A stretch of 59,771 nucleotides of DNA from Phycisphaerae bacterium (GTDB taxonomy: Bacteria; Planctomycetota; Phycisphaerae; Sedimentisphaerales; Anaerobacaceae). The notes beneath the pieces were generated by a model. That model made no database searches. It saw only the letters and a program-made list of their open reading frames with translations, and was not told the origin of the DNA. The first letter of the stretch is position 1. Each line of letters opens with the position of its first letter. This document shows, piece by piece, positions 26,174 through 35,434 of the stretch. Both the position numbers and the translations under genes were made by a program. The DNA lies in NCBI GenBank assembly GCA_012744475.1, contig JAAYBV010000037.1, positions 1 to 59,771 of the forward strand. Reading direction: 5' to 3'.

Positions 26174-27310
26174 TCACAGTCCGTGAATGGGGAAGACCTT
26201 GGCCTTGATCAGATCGATCGAGGCCATCAACGCGGGCAGGACCGCCTGTTTCTGTTCTTCACTGACGGCCAGTTCGCGGTCGCGCAGGCCGCCCCGCCAA
26301 TCGGTGCTCTCCATCATGACGCCGCCCATCAGAGGGCCGAGGTCCGGGCCATCGTCCTCCCCCGTGAAGACGGTCCAGGCCAGGGCCCAGGCACGGACGG
26401 AATTCTCCACGTTGTAGCCTCCGCCACCAGTGGCAAGGATCGGCGTGCCGAAGTTCAACAGGTGCTTGATGATCTCCACGTAGGCGTTGTTGGTCAGATG
26501 CAGATGGGCCAGCGGATCGCCCGCTAGCGCATCGACACCCAGCTCGAACACGATCACATCCGGTCCGAAGGCGCCGATCAGAGGCAGTACGACAGACTCG
26601 AAGGCGTACAGATAGGCGCGATCGTAGGTCCCCACCGGCAACGGGAGATTGACGCAGTAGCCCTCGCCCTTGCCCTCGCCGATCTCGTCCTCGAAGCCCG
26701 TTCCCGGAAAGAGCATCTTGGGATTCTCGTGAACGGAGATGGTCATGACGTCCGAACGGCTGTAAAAGGCGTGGGCGACGCCGTCGCCGTTGTGTACGTC
26801 CACGTCCAGATAGAGAACCTTCTTGCCCGCCTCCGCCAGAACCAAACAGGCAATCGCGTTGTCATTGATGTAGCAGAAACCCGCCGCCTTCTCGGGAAGG
26901 GCGTGGTGATAGCCCCCGGATGGATTGAACGCGACATCGACCCGTCCCGAGAGAACCAGGTCCGCCCCCACGAGCGTCGCGCCCGTCGCGAGCACCGCGT
27001 AGTCGTACATGCCGCGGAAGATGGGAACGTCGTCGGTGCCGATGCCCATGTGCAGCGCCTGGATGTCCCATTGTCCCTGGTCCGCTTTCTTCAGGGCATT
27101 CAGGTAGCGGGCGGAATGGAAGAGCTTCAGCACCGGTCGATCCGCCGGGATGGGAGCCACTTCGCTGATCCCCCGCCCGGAGAGCAGTCCCATCGAGCAG
27201 AGGGTCTTGCGGAGCCTCCCGGCCCGTTCAGGTCGGAAGGGGCAGCCCTCCGGGTAGCGGTACTGCTCGATCTGGTCCGAGTGAATGAAAGCAGCTCTTC
27301 GTCCGGACAA
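26174..27310 (-). CDS. acuC: AcuC-like histone deacetylase family protein
   Basis: A 378-residue zinc amidohydrolase of the class I deacetylase/AcuC type, which removes acetyl groups from protein lysines; in Bacillus AcuC reactivates acetylated acetyl-CoA synthetase. Seen are SGGYHHA (active-site histidines), GFCYINDNAIA, the zinc site DVDVHNGDG, GVDALAGDP with the third zinc ligand, and the catalytic tyrosine in GGGGYN. The usual second His in the HHGDG stretch is Asn, but the zinc ligands remain. The start is a TTG at 27310 with AGGAAAG overlapping the stop of the upstream CoA-transferase/GNAT gene. It is the last gene of a three-gene operon. Confidence 0.9.
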   Translation of the reverse strand: MSGRRAAFIHSDQIEQYRYPEGCPFRPERAGRLRKTLCSMGLLSGRGISEVAPIPADRPVLKLFHSARYLNALKKADQGQWDIQALHMGIGTDDVPIFRGMYDYAVLATGATLVGADLVLSGRVDVAFNPSGGYHHALPEKAAGFCYINDNAIACLVLAEAGKKVLYLDVDVHNGDGVAHAFYSRSDVMTISVHENPKMLFPGTGFEDEIGEGKGEGYCVNLPLPVGTYDRAYLYAFESVVLPLIGAFGPDVIVFELGVDALAGDPLAHLHLTNNAYVEIIKHLLNFGTPILATGGGGYNVENSVRAWALAWTVFTGEDDGPDLGPLMGGVMMESTDWRGGLRDRELAVSEEQKQAVLPALMASIDLIKAKVFPIHGL

Positions 27311-27318
27311 GGGCTTTC

Positions 27319-29190
27319 CTACGAGTGTTCTTTGGTCAGGTCGTATGAGACGTTGTAGACGTCTCCGTCAAACTCCACGTTGACTTTGTATCCGGAATTC
27401 TGGAAAACCGCCAGCATCGGTCGGTTGTCCGGCAGCACCTTCGCATAGAAGCGTTTGACGCCACGCTGCTTGGCTACCTGCGTGATGTAGTCCAGCAGGA
27501 ACGTGCCCATGCCCTTCTGCTGCCACTCGTCCTGCACGAGGAACGCCACCTCGGCCGCCAGCGTCTTCGGGTCGAGGTAGTACTGGGCGATCGCGACGAT
27601 GTCGTCTCCGCCGATCCCGGGGACCATACCGACAATGGCGATGTCACTCTTGTAGTCGATGTTCGTCAACTGCTGGACATCCTTGTGCGGGAAGGCCACC
27701 GTCCGTGTCATGTAGCGAGTCCGAACCGACTGCTCGCTGAGCGAATAGAGCATTTCAGACAAGGCCGGTTCGTCAACCGGCTTGATCGGTCGGAAGAAGA
27801 TCTCCGTTCCGTCCCGCAGGGTGGCGTAATGCTCCAGTTCCTCCGGGTAGTTCACCTGGTCCCAGGACAGCTCGATCTGATCCTGGTAGATATAGTTCTT
27901 GGCCTTGGCCGCCTGGATCAGGCCCTTGCGGAATTTCGGATGGGCAATGTTGATCAGGTCGAGGACGCGCTGCCGGATGCTCTTGCCGTGCAGATAGGCA
28001 ATGCCGTACTCGGTCACGACGTAGTGGACATCGGCTCGCGTGGTCACCACGCCGGCGCCTTCCGTCAGGTGAGGTACGATGCGGGAGATCTGACCGTTCT
28101 TGGCCGTCGAAGGCATGGCGATCACCGCCTTGCCCCCACGGCTGCGGGCCGATCCGCGAATGAAGTCCACCTGGCCCCCGATGCCGCTGTAGAACTTGTG
28201 GCCCAGCGAATCGGCACAGACCTGTCCGGTCAGATCAATTTCCAGGCCGGTGTTGATCCCGACCATCTTGTCATGCTGGCTGATGATGTTGACGTCATTG
28301 ACGTACTCGGTGGGATAGAATTCAAAGAACGGATTGTTGTCGATGTAGTCGTAGAGCTTCTTGGAGCCCATGCAGAAGCTGGCGACGATCTTGCCGCGAT
28401 TGAGCGATTTCTTGGCACAGGTAATCGCGCCGCAGTCGATCAGGTCCATGATCCAGTCGCTGAACATCTCGGTGTGGACACCGAGGTCCTTCTTGTAGAC
28501 GAGGTATTCGGCCAGGGCCTGCGGGATGCGTCCGATGCCACACTCGATGGTACTGCCATCGTCGACGAGCTGGGCGACGTTCTGTCCGATCCGGCGGAGC
28601 GTCTCATCGGGCTCGTCGATCGGGATCTCGATGATCGGTTCATCGTAGGGAACCAGCACATCGATCGTGTTGACGTGTAGGAAGCTGTTGCCATGCGTTC
28701 GGGGCATGTGGGAGTTGACCTGTGCGACGACGTAGCGAGCGTTGGCGGCCGCCGGCTGCACGATGTCCACGGAAACTCCGAGACTGCACAAGCCATTGGC
28801 GTCGGGCGGAGCCACAGAGATCAGCGCCACATCGATGGGAATACGTCCGCTTTCGAACTCGGCGGGAATCTCCGACAGAAAGATCGGCGTGTAGTCGCCG
28901 ACCCCCCGATCCAGGGCATGTCGGACGTTGTCCGCGATGAAGAAGCTGTTCATCTTGAACTTCTCGCGGAATTTGTCGTCCACGTAAGGAGCCTCTCCCA
29001 TCGTCAGCAGATGCACGATGTGCGCATCGTAGATATGATCGGAGTACTCCACCAGCGATCGAACCAGATGCTGCGGCTGCGCGCAGCCGGTCCCGATGAA
29101 GATGCTGTTGCCCGACTTGATCAGCTTCATCGCCGCCGAAGCGGGCTTCACTTTGTCTTTGTATCTCGCTTGCCAATCAATTGCTTGCAT
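27319..29190 (-). CDS. Acetyl-CoA hydrolase/transferase fused to GNAT acetyltransferase
   Basis: A 623-residue two-domain protein. Residues about 1-430 form an acetyl-CoA hydrolase/CoA transferase of the 4-hydroxybutyrate/acetate CoA-transferase type, with the likely catalytic glutamate in STIECGIGRIP and the signature TEYGIAYLHGKSIRQR. Residues about 455-620 are a GNAT acetyltransferase, with the acetyl-CoA loop QQKGMG and the preceding VAFLVQDEW strand. The first part moves CoA between acids or hydrolyses acetyl-CoA; the second could acetylate a lysine. It sits one base after the ADP-forming acetyl-CoA synthetase gene and is followed by the AcuC-like gene. Similar fusions exist elsewhere; the target is not known. 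Confidence 0.88.
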   Translation of the reverse strand: MQAIDWQARYKDKVKPASAAMKLIKSGNSIFIGTGCAQPQHLVRSLVEYSDHIYDAHIVHLLTMGEAPYVDDKFREKFKMNSFFIADNVRHALDRGVGDYTPIFLSEIPAEFESGRIPIDVALISVAPPDANGLCSLGVSVDIVQPAAANARYVVAQVNSHMPRTHGNSFLHVNTIDVLVPYDEPIIEIPIDEPDETLRRIGQNVAQLVDDGSTIECGIGRIPQALAEYLVYKKDLGVHTEMFSDWIMDLIDCGAITCAKKSLNRGKIVASFCMGSKKLYDYIDNNPFFEFYPTEYVNDVNIISQHDKMVGINTGLEIDLTGQVCADSLGHKFYSGIGGQVDFIRGSARSRGGKAVIAMPSTAKNGQISRIVPHLTEGAGVVTTRADVHYVVTEYGIAYLHGKSIRQRVLDLINIAHPKFRKGLIQAAKAKNYIYQDQIELSWDQVNYPEELEHYATLRDGTEIFFRPIKPVDEPALSEMLYSLSEQSVRTRYMTRTVAFPHKDVQQLTNIDYKSDIAIVGMVPGIGGDDIVAIAQYYLDPKTLAAEVAFLVQDEWQQKGMGTFLLDYITQVAKQRGVKRFYAKVLPDNRPMLAVFQNSGYKVNVEFDGDVYNVSYDLTKEHS

Positions 29191-29191
29191 G

Positions 29192-31291
29192 TCAGTTCTC
29201 TACACTAATTCTGGCGTCTACAGCAATGGGCGTGGTGCCCGGAAGGCCCACGACATACGGATTGATGTCCATCTCCTGAATCTGAGGGAACTCCGTCACC
29301 AACTGGCTGAGCCGCTGAAGTCCCTCGGCAATCACTTCAATATCCACTCCCTCCTGGCCCCGCACTCCTTTGAGAAGCTGATATGTCTTGGTGTTCACCA
29401 GCATCTGCCTGGCCTCATCCTCCGTCAGAGGAGCCAGGTAGAATGCCACGTCCTTGAGGACCTCGACCATGATCCCGCCCATGCCGAACATCATCAGCGG
29501 GCCGAAATGCGGATCGCGATGCATGCCGAGGATAACCTCCCGCCCGCTGGAACACATCTCCTGGACCAGCACACCAAGGATATGGGCCTTCGGCATCTTC
29601 TTCGGGATGCGGTACATCATCAGATCGAATGCGTCCTTGACCTCCTGGGCGCTCTTGAGTCCGACCTTGACCCCGCCGACGTCGGACTTGTGCACGATGT
29701 CGGGCGACCAGATCTTCAGCACGACCGGATAGCCAAGCTGCTCGGCAATGTTGGCCGCCTGCTCGGGCGTCGTGGCAATCGAGCCGTTGGGCGTCGCAAA
29801 GCCATAGGCCTCCAGAATCTCCTTGGATTCCGCCTCGCCGACCTCCCGGGCGCCGTGCCGCAGATGTCTCTCGATGATGCTCTCAACCTTGCGACGATTG
29901 ACAGGGAACAGCCGCACCACCCGTTTCGGTCGGGCGCGCCATCGAACGTAGTCCGCCATCGCCTTGATCGTGGCCACGGCCGCTTCCGGGGAATCATACT
30001 GCGGAACCTTGGCCTCTCGAAATACCTTGACGCCCTCCTCGACTTTGCTGGCGCCCATGAAGCACGCGAGAATCGGTTTGTCGGGCTTGCGCCGGGACAT
30101 CCTGACGACGGCCTCGGCCGTCTCTTTGGCCTCGGTCATGGCCTGTGGCGTCAGAAGGATCAACACCGTCTCCACATTCGGATCGTCGAGGAGCACGTCC
30201 AGCGCGAACTCATAGCGGTCCGCCAATGCGTCGCCGAGTACATCCACGGGATTATGGAAGTTCGCGGCGGGCGGCAGTTTGGTCTTCAGCTTCTCGATCG
30301 TCTCGGGACCGAGCTTGGCGAAGGTCAGCCCCTCTCGTTCGATCGCATCGGCCGCCATGATGCCGGCGCCGCCGGCGTTCGTCAAAATCACCACGCTGGG
30401 GCCTTTGGGCAGCGGCTGATTGGCGAACGCCTGGGCAAAGTCAAATTGCTGCGTGATGGAATCGCAGCGAATGACCCCGGCCCGCGTGAACATGGCCTCA
30501 TAGGCCACCTCGCTGCCGGCCAGCGACCCGGTGTGCGACGACGCCGCCTTGGCGCCCGCTGCGGTGCCCCCGGACTTCATCAGGAGGATCGGCTTCTCAT
30601 GGGAGATCTGCTCGGCGGCATGGACGAACGCGTTTCCGTCCTTGATGTTCTCGAGATATCCGGCGATGACTGTGGTGTTGGGGTCCTCCGCCAGCGCTTC
30701 GACCAGATCCAACTCATCAACGTCCGCTTTGTTGCCGATGCTGAACAGGCTGCTGAAGCCAATGCCATTGGCCTTGGCGGTGTCGAGAATGGCCGCCAGC
30801 AGTGCGCCGGACTGGGACAGGTAACCGATCCCCCCAACCTCTGGCAGGTCCCCTCCGAAACTAGCGTTCAGCTTCGAAGCTGTCACGGTCACCCCCAGGC
30901 AGTTCGGTCCGATGATCCGAATGCCCGCCCGACGCGCCACGCGCACCACCTCGTCTTCGAGTTTCTTGCCTTCTTCTCCGATCTCTTTGAAGCCGGCCGT
31001 GATAATGATCACCGCCTTGGTCCCGATCTTGGCGCACTCTTCTATGACACCGAGCACGAACTTGGCCGGGATAATGACGATCACCAGTTCCGGCGTCTCG
31101 CCGATCGAGGTCAGGTCCGGATAGCACTTGAGGCCTTCGACCGAGTCCGTGCTCCGGTTGACGGGCCAGATCTTCCCCGCGAAACCGGACGAGATCATGT
31201 TGACCAGAATCTCGTATCCGACTTTGCCCTTCTGCCGTGAGGCCCCCACGATAGCGACGGATTTCGGAGAAAAGAAGCTTTTGAGACTCAT
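29192..31291 (-). CDS. ADP-forming acetyl-CoA synthetase, fused alpha-beta
   Basis: A 699-residue acyl-CoA synthetase (NDP-forming) in alpha-beta order. It interconverts acetyl-CoA and acetate with ADP/ATP, often making ATP while releasing acetate. The alpha part starts with a CoA-binding Rossmann domain (VAIVGASRQ) and holds the phosphorylated histidine motif SSHTGSLAG (His253). The beta part is an ATP-grasp domain with IVHKSDVGGV (His534) and FGMGGIMVE. The ATG at 31291 is chosen over the longer frame because homology begins there; AAAGGA lies about 11 bases upstream. It leads the operon with the CoA-transferase/GNAT and AcuC-like genes, facing acs. Confidence 0.93.
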   Translation of the reverse strand: MSLKSFFSPKSVAIVGASRQKGKVGYEILVNMISSGFAGKIWPVNRSTDSVEGLKCYPDLTSIGETPELVIVIIPAKFVLGVIEECAKIGTKAVIIITAGFKEIGEEGKKLEDEVVRVARRAGIRIIGPNCLGVTVTASKLNASFGGDLPEVGGIGYLSQSGALLAAILDTAKANGIGFSSLFSIGNKADVDELDLVEALAEDPNTTVIAGYLENIKDGNAFVHAAEQISHEKPILLMKSGGTAAGAKAASSHTGSLAGSEVAYEAMFTRAGVIRCDSITQQFDFAQAFANQPLPKGPSVVILTNAGGAGIMAADAIEREGLTFAKLGPETIEKLKTKLPPAANFHNPVDVLGDALADRYEFALDVLLDDPNVETVLILLTPQAMTEAKETAEAVVRMSRRKPDKPILACFMGASKVEEGVKVFREAKVPQYDSPEAAVATIKAMADYVRWRARPKRVVRLFPVNRRKVESIIERHLRHGAREVGEAESKEILEAYGFATPNGSIATTPEQAANIAEQLGYPVVLKIWSPDIVHKSDVGGVKVGLKSAQEVKDAFDLMMYRIPKKMPKAHILGVLVQEMCSSGREVILGMHRDPHFGPLMMFGMGGIMVEVLKDVAFYLAPLTEDEARQMLVNTKTYQLLKGVRGQEGVDIEVIAEGLQRLSQLVTEFPQIQEMDINPYVVGLPGTTPIAVDARISVEN

Positions 31292-31341
31292 CTGGTGGAA
31301 TGTCCTTTCTTGAGCTACGTGGTTCCCTGCAAAAAAAATTG

Positions 31342-31370
31342 ATTGTATGGCGTGCGCCCCCTGTCTGCAA
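31342..31370 (-). promoter_or_regulatory. Candidate promoter of the ADP-forming synthetase operon
   Basis: On the minus strand TTGCAG (31370-31365), a 17-base spacer and TACAAT (31347-31342), about 50 bases before the ATG at 31291. An eight-base T-run on the minus strand follows the -10 box. Confidence 0.45.
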
Positions 31371-31401
31371 CAGTTTTCCGGCGAACGAGCACGGAAAACT
31401 G
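31371..31401 (-). terminator. Hairpin after the cation diffusion facilitator gene
   Basis: CGGAAAACTG (31392-31401) pairs with CAGTTTTCCG (31371-31380), a perfect 10-base-pair stem, between the CDF gene and the synthetase operon. It probably ends the serA-side transcript; the T-run comes about 30 bases later. Confidence 0.6.
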
Positions 31402-31434
31402 CCAACCAGGTTCGATTCTCCGCCGTCCGCGAGT

Positions 31435-32334
31435 CTACTTCCGAAAGGCAGGCAAATCGGGCTCGATGTGGACCGTGAGATTGACCGGGCAGGCCATCTC
31501 CCGATCCAGGGTTTCTTCCAGTCGCTCGGAGATCTCGTGAGCCGCGGCCACGTTCAAGTCCGGGTCGACCAGGATATGGACATCGAGAAACAGCTCCCGC
31601 CCCACCGTGCGACTGCGCAGCCGGTGCCACTGGCGGACCCCGTGGTGGCCGTCGATCACCTTCATGACCTGCTCGACCGTCTGCGGATCGACGACCCCTT
31701 CGGTCAGCTCCCGCAGCGAGTCGCCGATGATCTTAACACCCACGAGGATAATCATCATCCCAACGGCAATGGCCGCCACCTGATCGCCATGATCGAATCC
31801 GACATACAACGCCGCGTAGCCGATCAGCACGGCAACCGAGCTGAGCGCATCGCTGCGATGGTGCCAGGCATTGGCATAAAGTGCTGTGCTGTGGGATCTT
31901 ACAGCAACGCGTCTCGTGGCCTGATAGAGGGCCTCTTTCGCCAGGATCGACAGCACGGCCGCGAACAAGACGGGCCAGTGCGGCACCACTGCTTCATTCC
32001 TGGTAATCGCCAGCGTGGCATAGTAGATCATGGCCCCGCCGACGAGGATCAACACGATCGCCACGAGAACAGCCGAGAACGTCTCCAGCCGGCCGTGTCC
32101 ATATGGGTGTGACTTGTCGGGCTTCCTGGCCCCCAGATACAGCCCGAGCAGAACCGCCAGGTCGGTCACCAGATCGCTGAGCGAATGAATCCCGTCGGCA
32201 ATCATCGCCAGAGAGGAAAAAACCAGCCCGACCGCGACCTTGACGACCGAGAGGGCAACGTTCACCGCCATGCCCAGATAGGTAATCCACCGAATCTGCC
32301 GGACAGCCGCATCGTTCTTGTCGTTGACTGCCAC
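31435..32334 (-). CDS. Cation diffusion facilitator family transporter
   Basis: A 299-residue CDF protein that exports divalent metals such as Zn2+, Mn2+ or Fe2+ using the proton gradient. Six membrane helices fill residues about 12-200. The metal site residues are seen as DGIHSLSDLVTD in helix 2 and HHRSDALSS in helix 5, followed by a C-terminal cytoplasmic domain with DVHILVDPD. The GTG at 32334 is chosen because it lies four bases after the stop of the phosphohexomutase gene and has GGGG upstream; the longer frame reads back into that gene. The metal cannot be told by eye; the helix 5 pattern HxxxD is most common in Zn and Fe exporters. Confidence 0.9.
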   Translation of the reverse strand: MAVNDKNDAAVRQIRWITYLGMAVNVALSVVKVAVGLVFSSLAMIADGIHSLSDLVTDLAVLLGLYLGARKPDKSHPYGHGRLETFSAVLVAIVLILVGGAMIYYATLAITRNEAVVPHWPVLFAAVLSILAKEALYQATRRVAVRSHSTALYANAWHHRSDALSSVAVLIGYAALYVGFDHGDQVAAIAVGMMIILVGVKIIGDSLRELTEGVVDPQTVEQVMKVIDGHHGVRQWHRLRSRTVGRELFLDVHILVDPDLNVAAAHEISERLEETLDREMACPVNLTVHIEPDLPAFRK

Positions 32335-32338
32335 CGGT

Positions 32339-33715
32339 CTACCCCAGTGCGGACTCGCGAATCTCCGAGACCGCATCAATGTACCGCCGTGCCGCAGCCT
32401 CGTCCCTGGCCTCGACGATAATGCGCATGACAGGCTCGGTGTTGCTGGTGCGCAGATGCACCCAGCCGTCGTCGAAGTCGAAACGGCATCCATCGGACGT
32501 GTCCATCGCCGCACCGGCAAACCGCTGCTTCGTTCGAGCGATGATGCGCTCCGCCTGGCCCGCATCAGCAGCGAATTTGTCCTTGTGCATATAGTAGCTG
32601 CCGATCTGGCGCACCAGTTGGCTCACCGTCTGGCCCGTCTGGGCCATCAGTTGCAGAACCAGCGCCATCGCCACAAGACTGTCGCGAATCGGCCCCACGC
32701 GAAGGTCAATGACCCCTCCGTTTCCCTCGCCGCCGATGATGCAATCATTTGCCAGCATGGCGCCGGCGACGTTGGCCTCTCCCACCGGCGTACGTATGAC
32801 GCGCCCGCCGGCGGCCTTGGCGACGTCGTCGATCATGCGGGAGGTGGATAGATTTGCGGCCGCCGTGCCCGTGCGGGAGGAATACGCATGCTTTGCGGCC
32901 AGCGCCAGCGTGTACTCCTCACCGATGTAGAGGCCGTTCTCGTCGACGATCGCCAGTCGGTCGGCGTCCGGGTCCTGCGCAAAGCCCACATCGGCTCCGG
33001 CCTGCCTGACCCGCTCGCATAGGCCACCCAGGTTGGCGGCGGTTGGCTCGGGCTCGTGCGCGAACAGCCCCGTCGGCTCGTCGTTCAACGCGACTACCTC
33101 ACAGCCCAACTCCGCCAGCAGCCGCTTCGCCACGGGCGCGCCGGCGCCGTTGACACTGTCCAGCACGATCTTGTACCTGCGACGCGCAATCTGTTGTGAC
33201 TGCACAACCGCTAGTACTTTCTTCACATGAATCTGATCGGTCTCGGAATTGACGGCCACCCGTCCGCACTGTGGCGAGCCGACAAACGAAAACTGCTTGT
33301 CGAAGAAACGCCGGCGAATCTGCGCTGCCGTCTCCGGCGGCGGCGCCATGCCGTTGTCCAGAAGTAGCTTGATCCCATTGTAGGGAAGCGGGTTGTGCGA
33401 TGCCGTGATGATGACACCACCGCGACAACCGAAATGGCGCAGCATGATGCCGACCCCAGGCGTCGTCACCAGACCCAGGTCGATCGCCTCAACGCCGACC
33501 GAACATAGACCGGCCATGACTGCCGAAGCGAGCATCTGGCCGCTGACGCGGGAATCCCGCCCGACGCAGACGGAAGGCCCCCGCTCACCGGCGTCGGTGT
33601 CCCCTTTCAGGAAACTGCCAAACGCACAACCATACTCGGCAGCGATGGCCGGGGTGAGATTCTCACCGACGATGCCGCGCATCCCACTGACGCTGATGAT
33701 GAGTTCCTCGGCCAT
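32339..33715 (-). CDS. Phosphoglucosamine/phosphomannomutase family enzyme
   Basis: A 458-residue phosphohexomutase that moves phosphate between C6 and C1 of a sugar. The phosphoserine loop TASHNPLPYNGIK, the metal-binding DPDADRLAIVDE loop and the sugar-binding GEGNGGVID segment are present, as is the C-terminal phosphate-binding RTSNTEPVMR. The start MAEELIISVSGMRG resembles archaeal- and planctomycete-type GlmM proteins, so the product may be glucosamine-1-phosphate for cell-wall or LPS sugar, but mannose or glucose specificity cannot be excluded. The ATG at 33715 follows AGGAGA. It lies 96 bases after serA. Confidence 0.9.
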   Translation of the reverse strand: MAEELIISVSGMRGIVGENLTPAIAAEYGCAFGSFLKGDTDAGERGPSVCVGRDSRVSGQMLASAVMAGLCSVGVEAIDLGLVTTPGVGIMLRHFGCRGGVIITASHNPLPYNGIKLLLDNGMAPPPETAAQIRRRFFDKQFSFVGSPQCGRVAVNSETDQIHVKKVLAVVQSQQIARRRYKIVLDSVNGAGAPVAKRLLAELGCEVVALNDEPTGLFAHEPEPTAANLGGLCERVRQAGADVGFAQDPDADRLAIVDENGLYIGEEYTLALAAKHAYSSRTGTAAANLSTSRMIDDVAKAAGGRVIRTPVGEANVAGAMLANDCIIGGEGNGGVIDLRVGPIRDSLVAMALVLQLMAQTGQTVSQLVRQIGSYYMHKDKFAADAGQAERIIARTKQRFAGAAMDTSDGCRFDFDDGWVHLRTSNTEPVMRIIVEARDEAAARRYIDAVSEIRESALG

Positions 33716-33811
33716 GATATCCGTTCTCCTGGCCACACCACCCGCGCGCCGCTAACAGGCGTCGAAGGAGCATTGCGGCATCTGTGTCTGCCGGTCGCCA
33801 ATTGCGGGCGT

Positions 33812-35398
33812 TTACAGCGTACAGACGTAGATCTCGTTTACGAAGTCCAGCTTCGTAAGTTCTTCGACGGCGTCGGCACTCGGCTCTTTGTCGAGGCTGA
33901 CCGCCAGGATGGCCTTGTGCTCTTCCAGTTTCTGGCCTACGCCCATGGTGCCGATGTTGATGCCGTGCTTGCCGCAGACGGTGCCCACCGACCCGATGAC
34001 ACCCGGCTTGTCGTCGTTGAAGATCACCAGCACCGCTCCCTGCGGCGTCATTTCGATGTTGAATCCGTCGATCTCGATGATGCGCAGCAGCCGCTCGCCG
34101 AACACGGAGCCCGTCACAGTTCGAGTGACTTTCGTTGTGACGACCTTCGCACTGAAGCTCGAGGCAACGTCCTTAGCCTCGCTGTTCTTGGTCTCGTCGA
34201 TGTTGATGCCGCGTTCCTTGGCGAGCATGGGCGTGTTGACCATATTCAGAGGCATCTCAAAATGCTTCTGAAGCAGCCCCATCAGGAAGCCGAGGGTCAT
34301 CGGCTGGACGTCCATTTCCGCAACCGTTCCACGATACTGGACTTCGATGCCTTTGATATTGCCCGGAGCGATCGTGCTGAGCAGCGCCCCAACGCGGCGG
34401 GCCAGCTCGGCATAGCGGCGGACCATCGGCGGCACAGCGCCGGCTGTCGAGGGCGCGTTGATCGCGTTCTTGATCGGACCGCCCTTGATGGCATCGAGCA
34501 GGATCTCCGCCGCCTCAACCGCCACCTCCACCTGAGCTTCCTCCGTGCTGGCGCCCAAGTGCGGGGTCACCAGGCAGTTGCCCAGCTCGGCGAAGCGGAT
34601 GTTCACAGGGGGTTCGCTCGAGAACACGTCGAGGGCCGCCCCGGCAATTCGCTTGGCCGCCAGGGCCTCGTACAGGGCTTCTTCATTGATGATGCCGCCA
34701 CGGGCGCAGTTGACCAGACGCACGGTCGGCTTCATCATCTCGATCTGCCTAGCACCGATCATGTTGAGGGTTTGCTCGTTCTTCGGGACGTGAAGGCTGA
34801 TGAAATCGGATTCTTTGAGGATCCGCTCGATATCATCCGTCACCTCGACCCCCTTCTGCTGCGCGTCTTTCGGCGCCGCCAGCGGATCGAATCCGAGCAC
34901 CTTCATGTTGAATCCGCGGGCCATCTGGGCCACGGCCATACCGATCCGCCCGAGGCCGATCAGGCCCAGGACCTTGCGGTTGAGCTGATTTCCCGTGTAT
35001 TTCTTGCGGTCCCAGGCCCCGGATTTGAGACTGTTGCAGGCGGGGACCACGTTCCGGCTCATGGCCAACATCAAAGCCATCGTGTGCTCGGCGGCGCTGA
35101 GCGTATTGCCCCCGGGCGTGTTCATCACGAGGATTCCCTTGCGGGTCGCTTCCTTGACGTCGATATTGTCCACCCCCACGCCGGCCCGGGCGACGCCCTT
35201 GAGCTTGCCCGGATTGGCCAGAACCTTCGCCGTGACTTTGGTGTCGCTGCGGATGATCAGCCCGTCATACTCGCCGATGATCGAGGCCAGCTCGTCCTCG
35301 CTGATCCCCGTCTTGACGACGGCCTCGACGCCGTCGGCCGCGTTGATGATATCGATTCCTTCCCGGGCCAGTTTGTCAGTGATCAGAACTTTCATCAT
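33812..35398 (-). CDS. serA: D-3-phosphoglycerate dehydrogenase
   Basis: A 528-residue long-form SerA, the first step of serine synthesis from 3-phosphoglycerate. The NAD-binding motif is GLGRIG, and catalytic Arg, Glu and His regions appear as NCARGGIINEEAL and TPHLGASTEEAQ. The C-terminal intervening (ASB) domain and the ACT domain (LVIFNDDKPGVIG) are present, suggesting serine feedback control. The ATG at 35398 is eight bases after GGGAG. It is second in a minus-strand run headed by a DUF2752 gene; together with glyA it supplies serine, glycine and one-carbon units. Confidence 0.95.
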   Translation of the reverse strand: MMKVLITDKLAREGIDIINAADGVEAVVKTGISEDELASIIGEYDGLIIRSDTKVTAKVLANPGKLKGVARAGVGVDNIDVKEATRKGILVMNTPGGNTLSAAEHTMALMLAMSRNVVPACNSLKSGAWDRKKYTGNQLNRKVLGLIGLGRIGMAVAQMARGFNMKVLGFDPLAAPKDAQQKGVEVTDDIERILKESDFISLHVPKNEQTLNMIGARQIEMMKPTVRLVNCARGGIINEEALYEALAAKRIAGAALDVFSSEPPVNIRFAELGNCLVTPHLGASTEEAQVEVAVEAAEILLDAIKGGPIKNAINAPSTAGAVPPMVRRYAELARRVGALLSTIAPGNIKGIEVQYRGTVAEMDVQPMTLGFLMGLLQKHFEMPLNMVNTPMLAKERGINIDETKNSEAKDVASSFSAKVVTTKVTRTVTGSVFGERLLRIIEIDGFNIEMTPQGAVLVIFNDDKPGVIGSVGTVCGKHGINIGTMGVGQKLEEHKAILAVSLDKEPSADAVEELTKLDFVNEIYVCTL

Positions 35399-35434
35399 AC
35401 ACAGCACTCCCGCAACTGTCCATTGTCCGTACGG

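Noticed and set aside
29096-31240. A 714-codon plus-strand frame
   Set aside because: Antisense to the ADP-forming acetyl-CoA synthetase; no domain in the translation.
31400-31435. tRNA-like GGTTCGATTC sequence
   Set aside because: The flanking bases do not form a T-arm stem and no acceptor, anticodon or D stems can be drawn around it.
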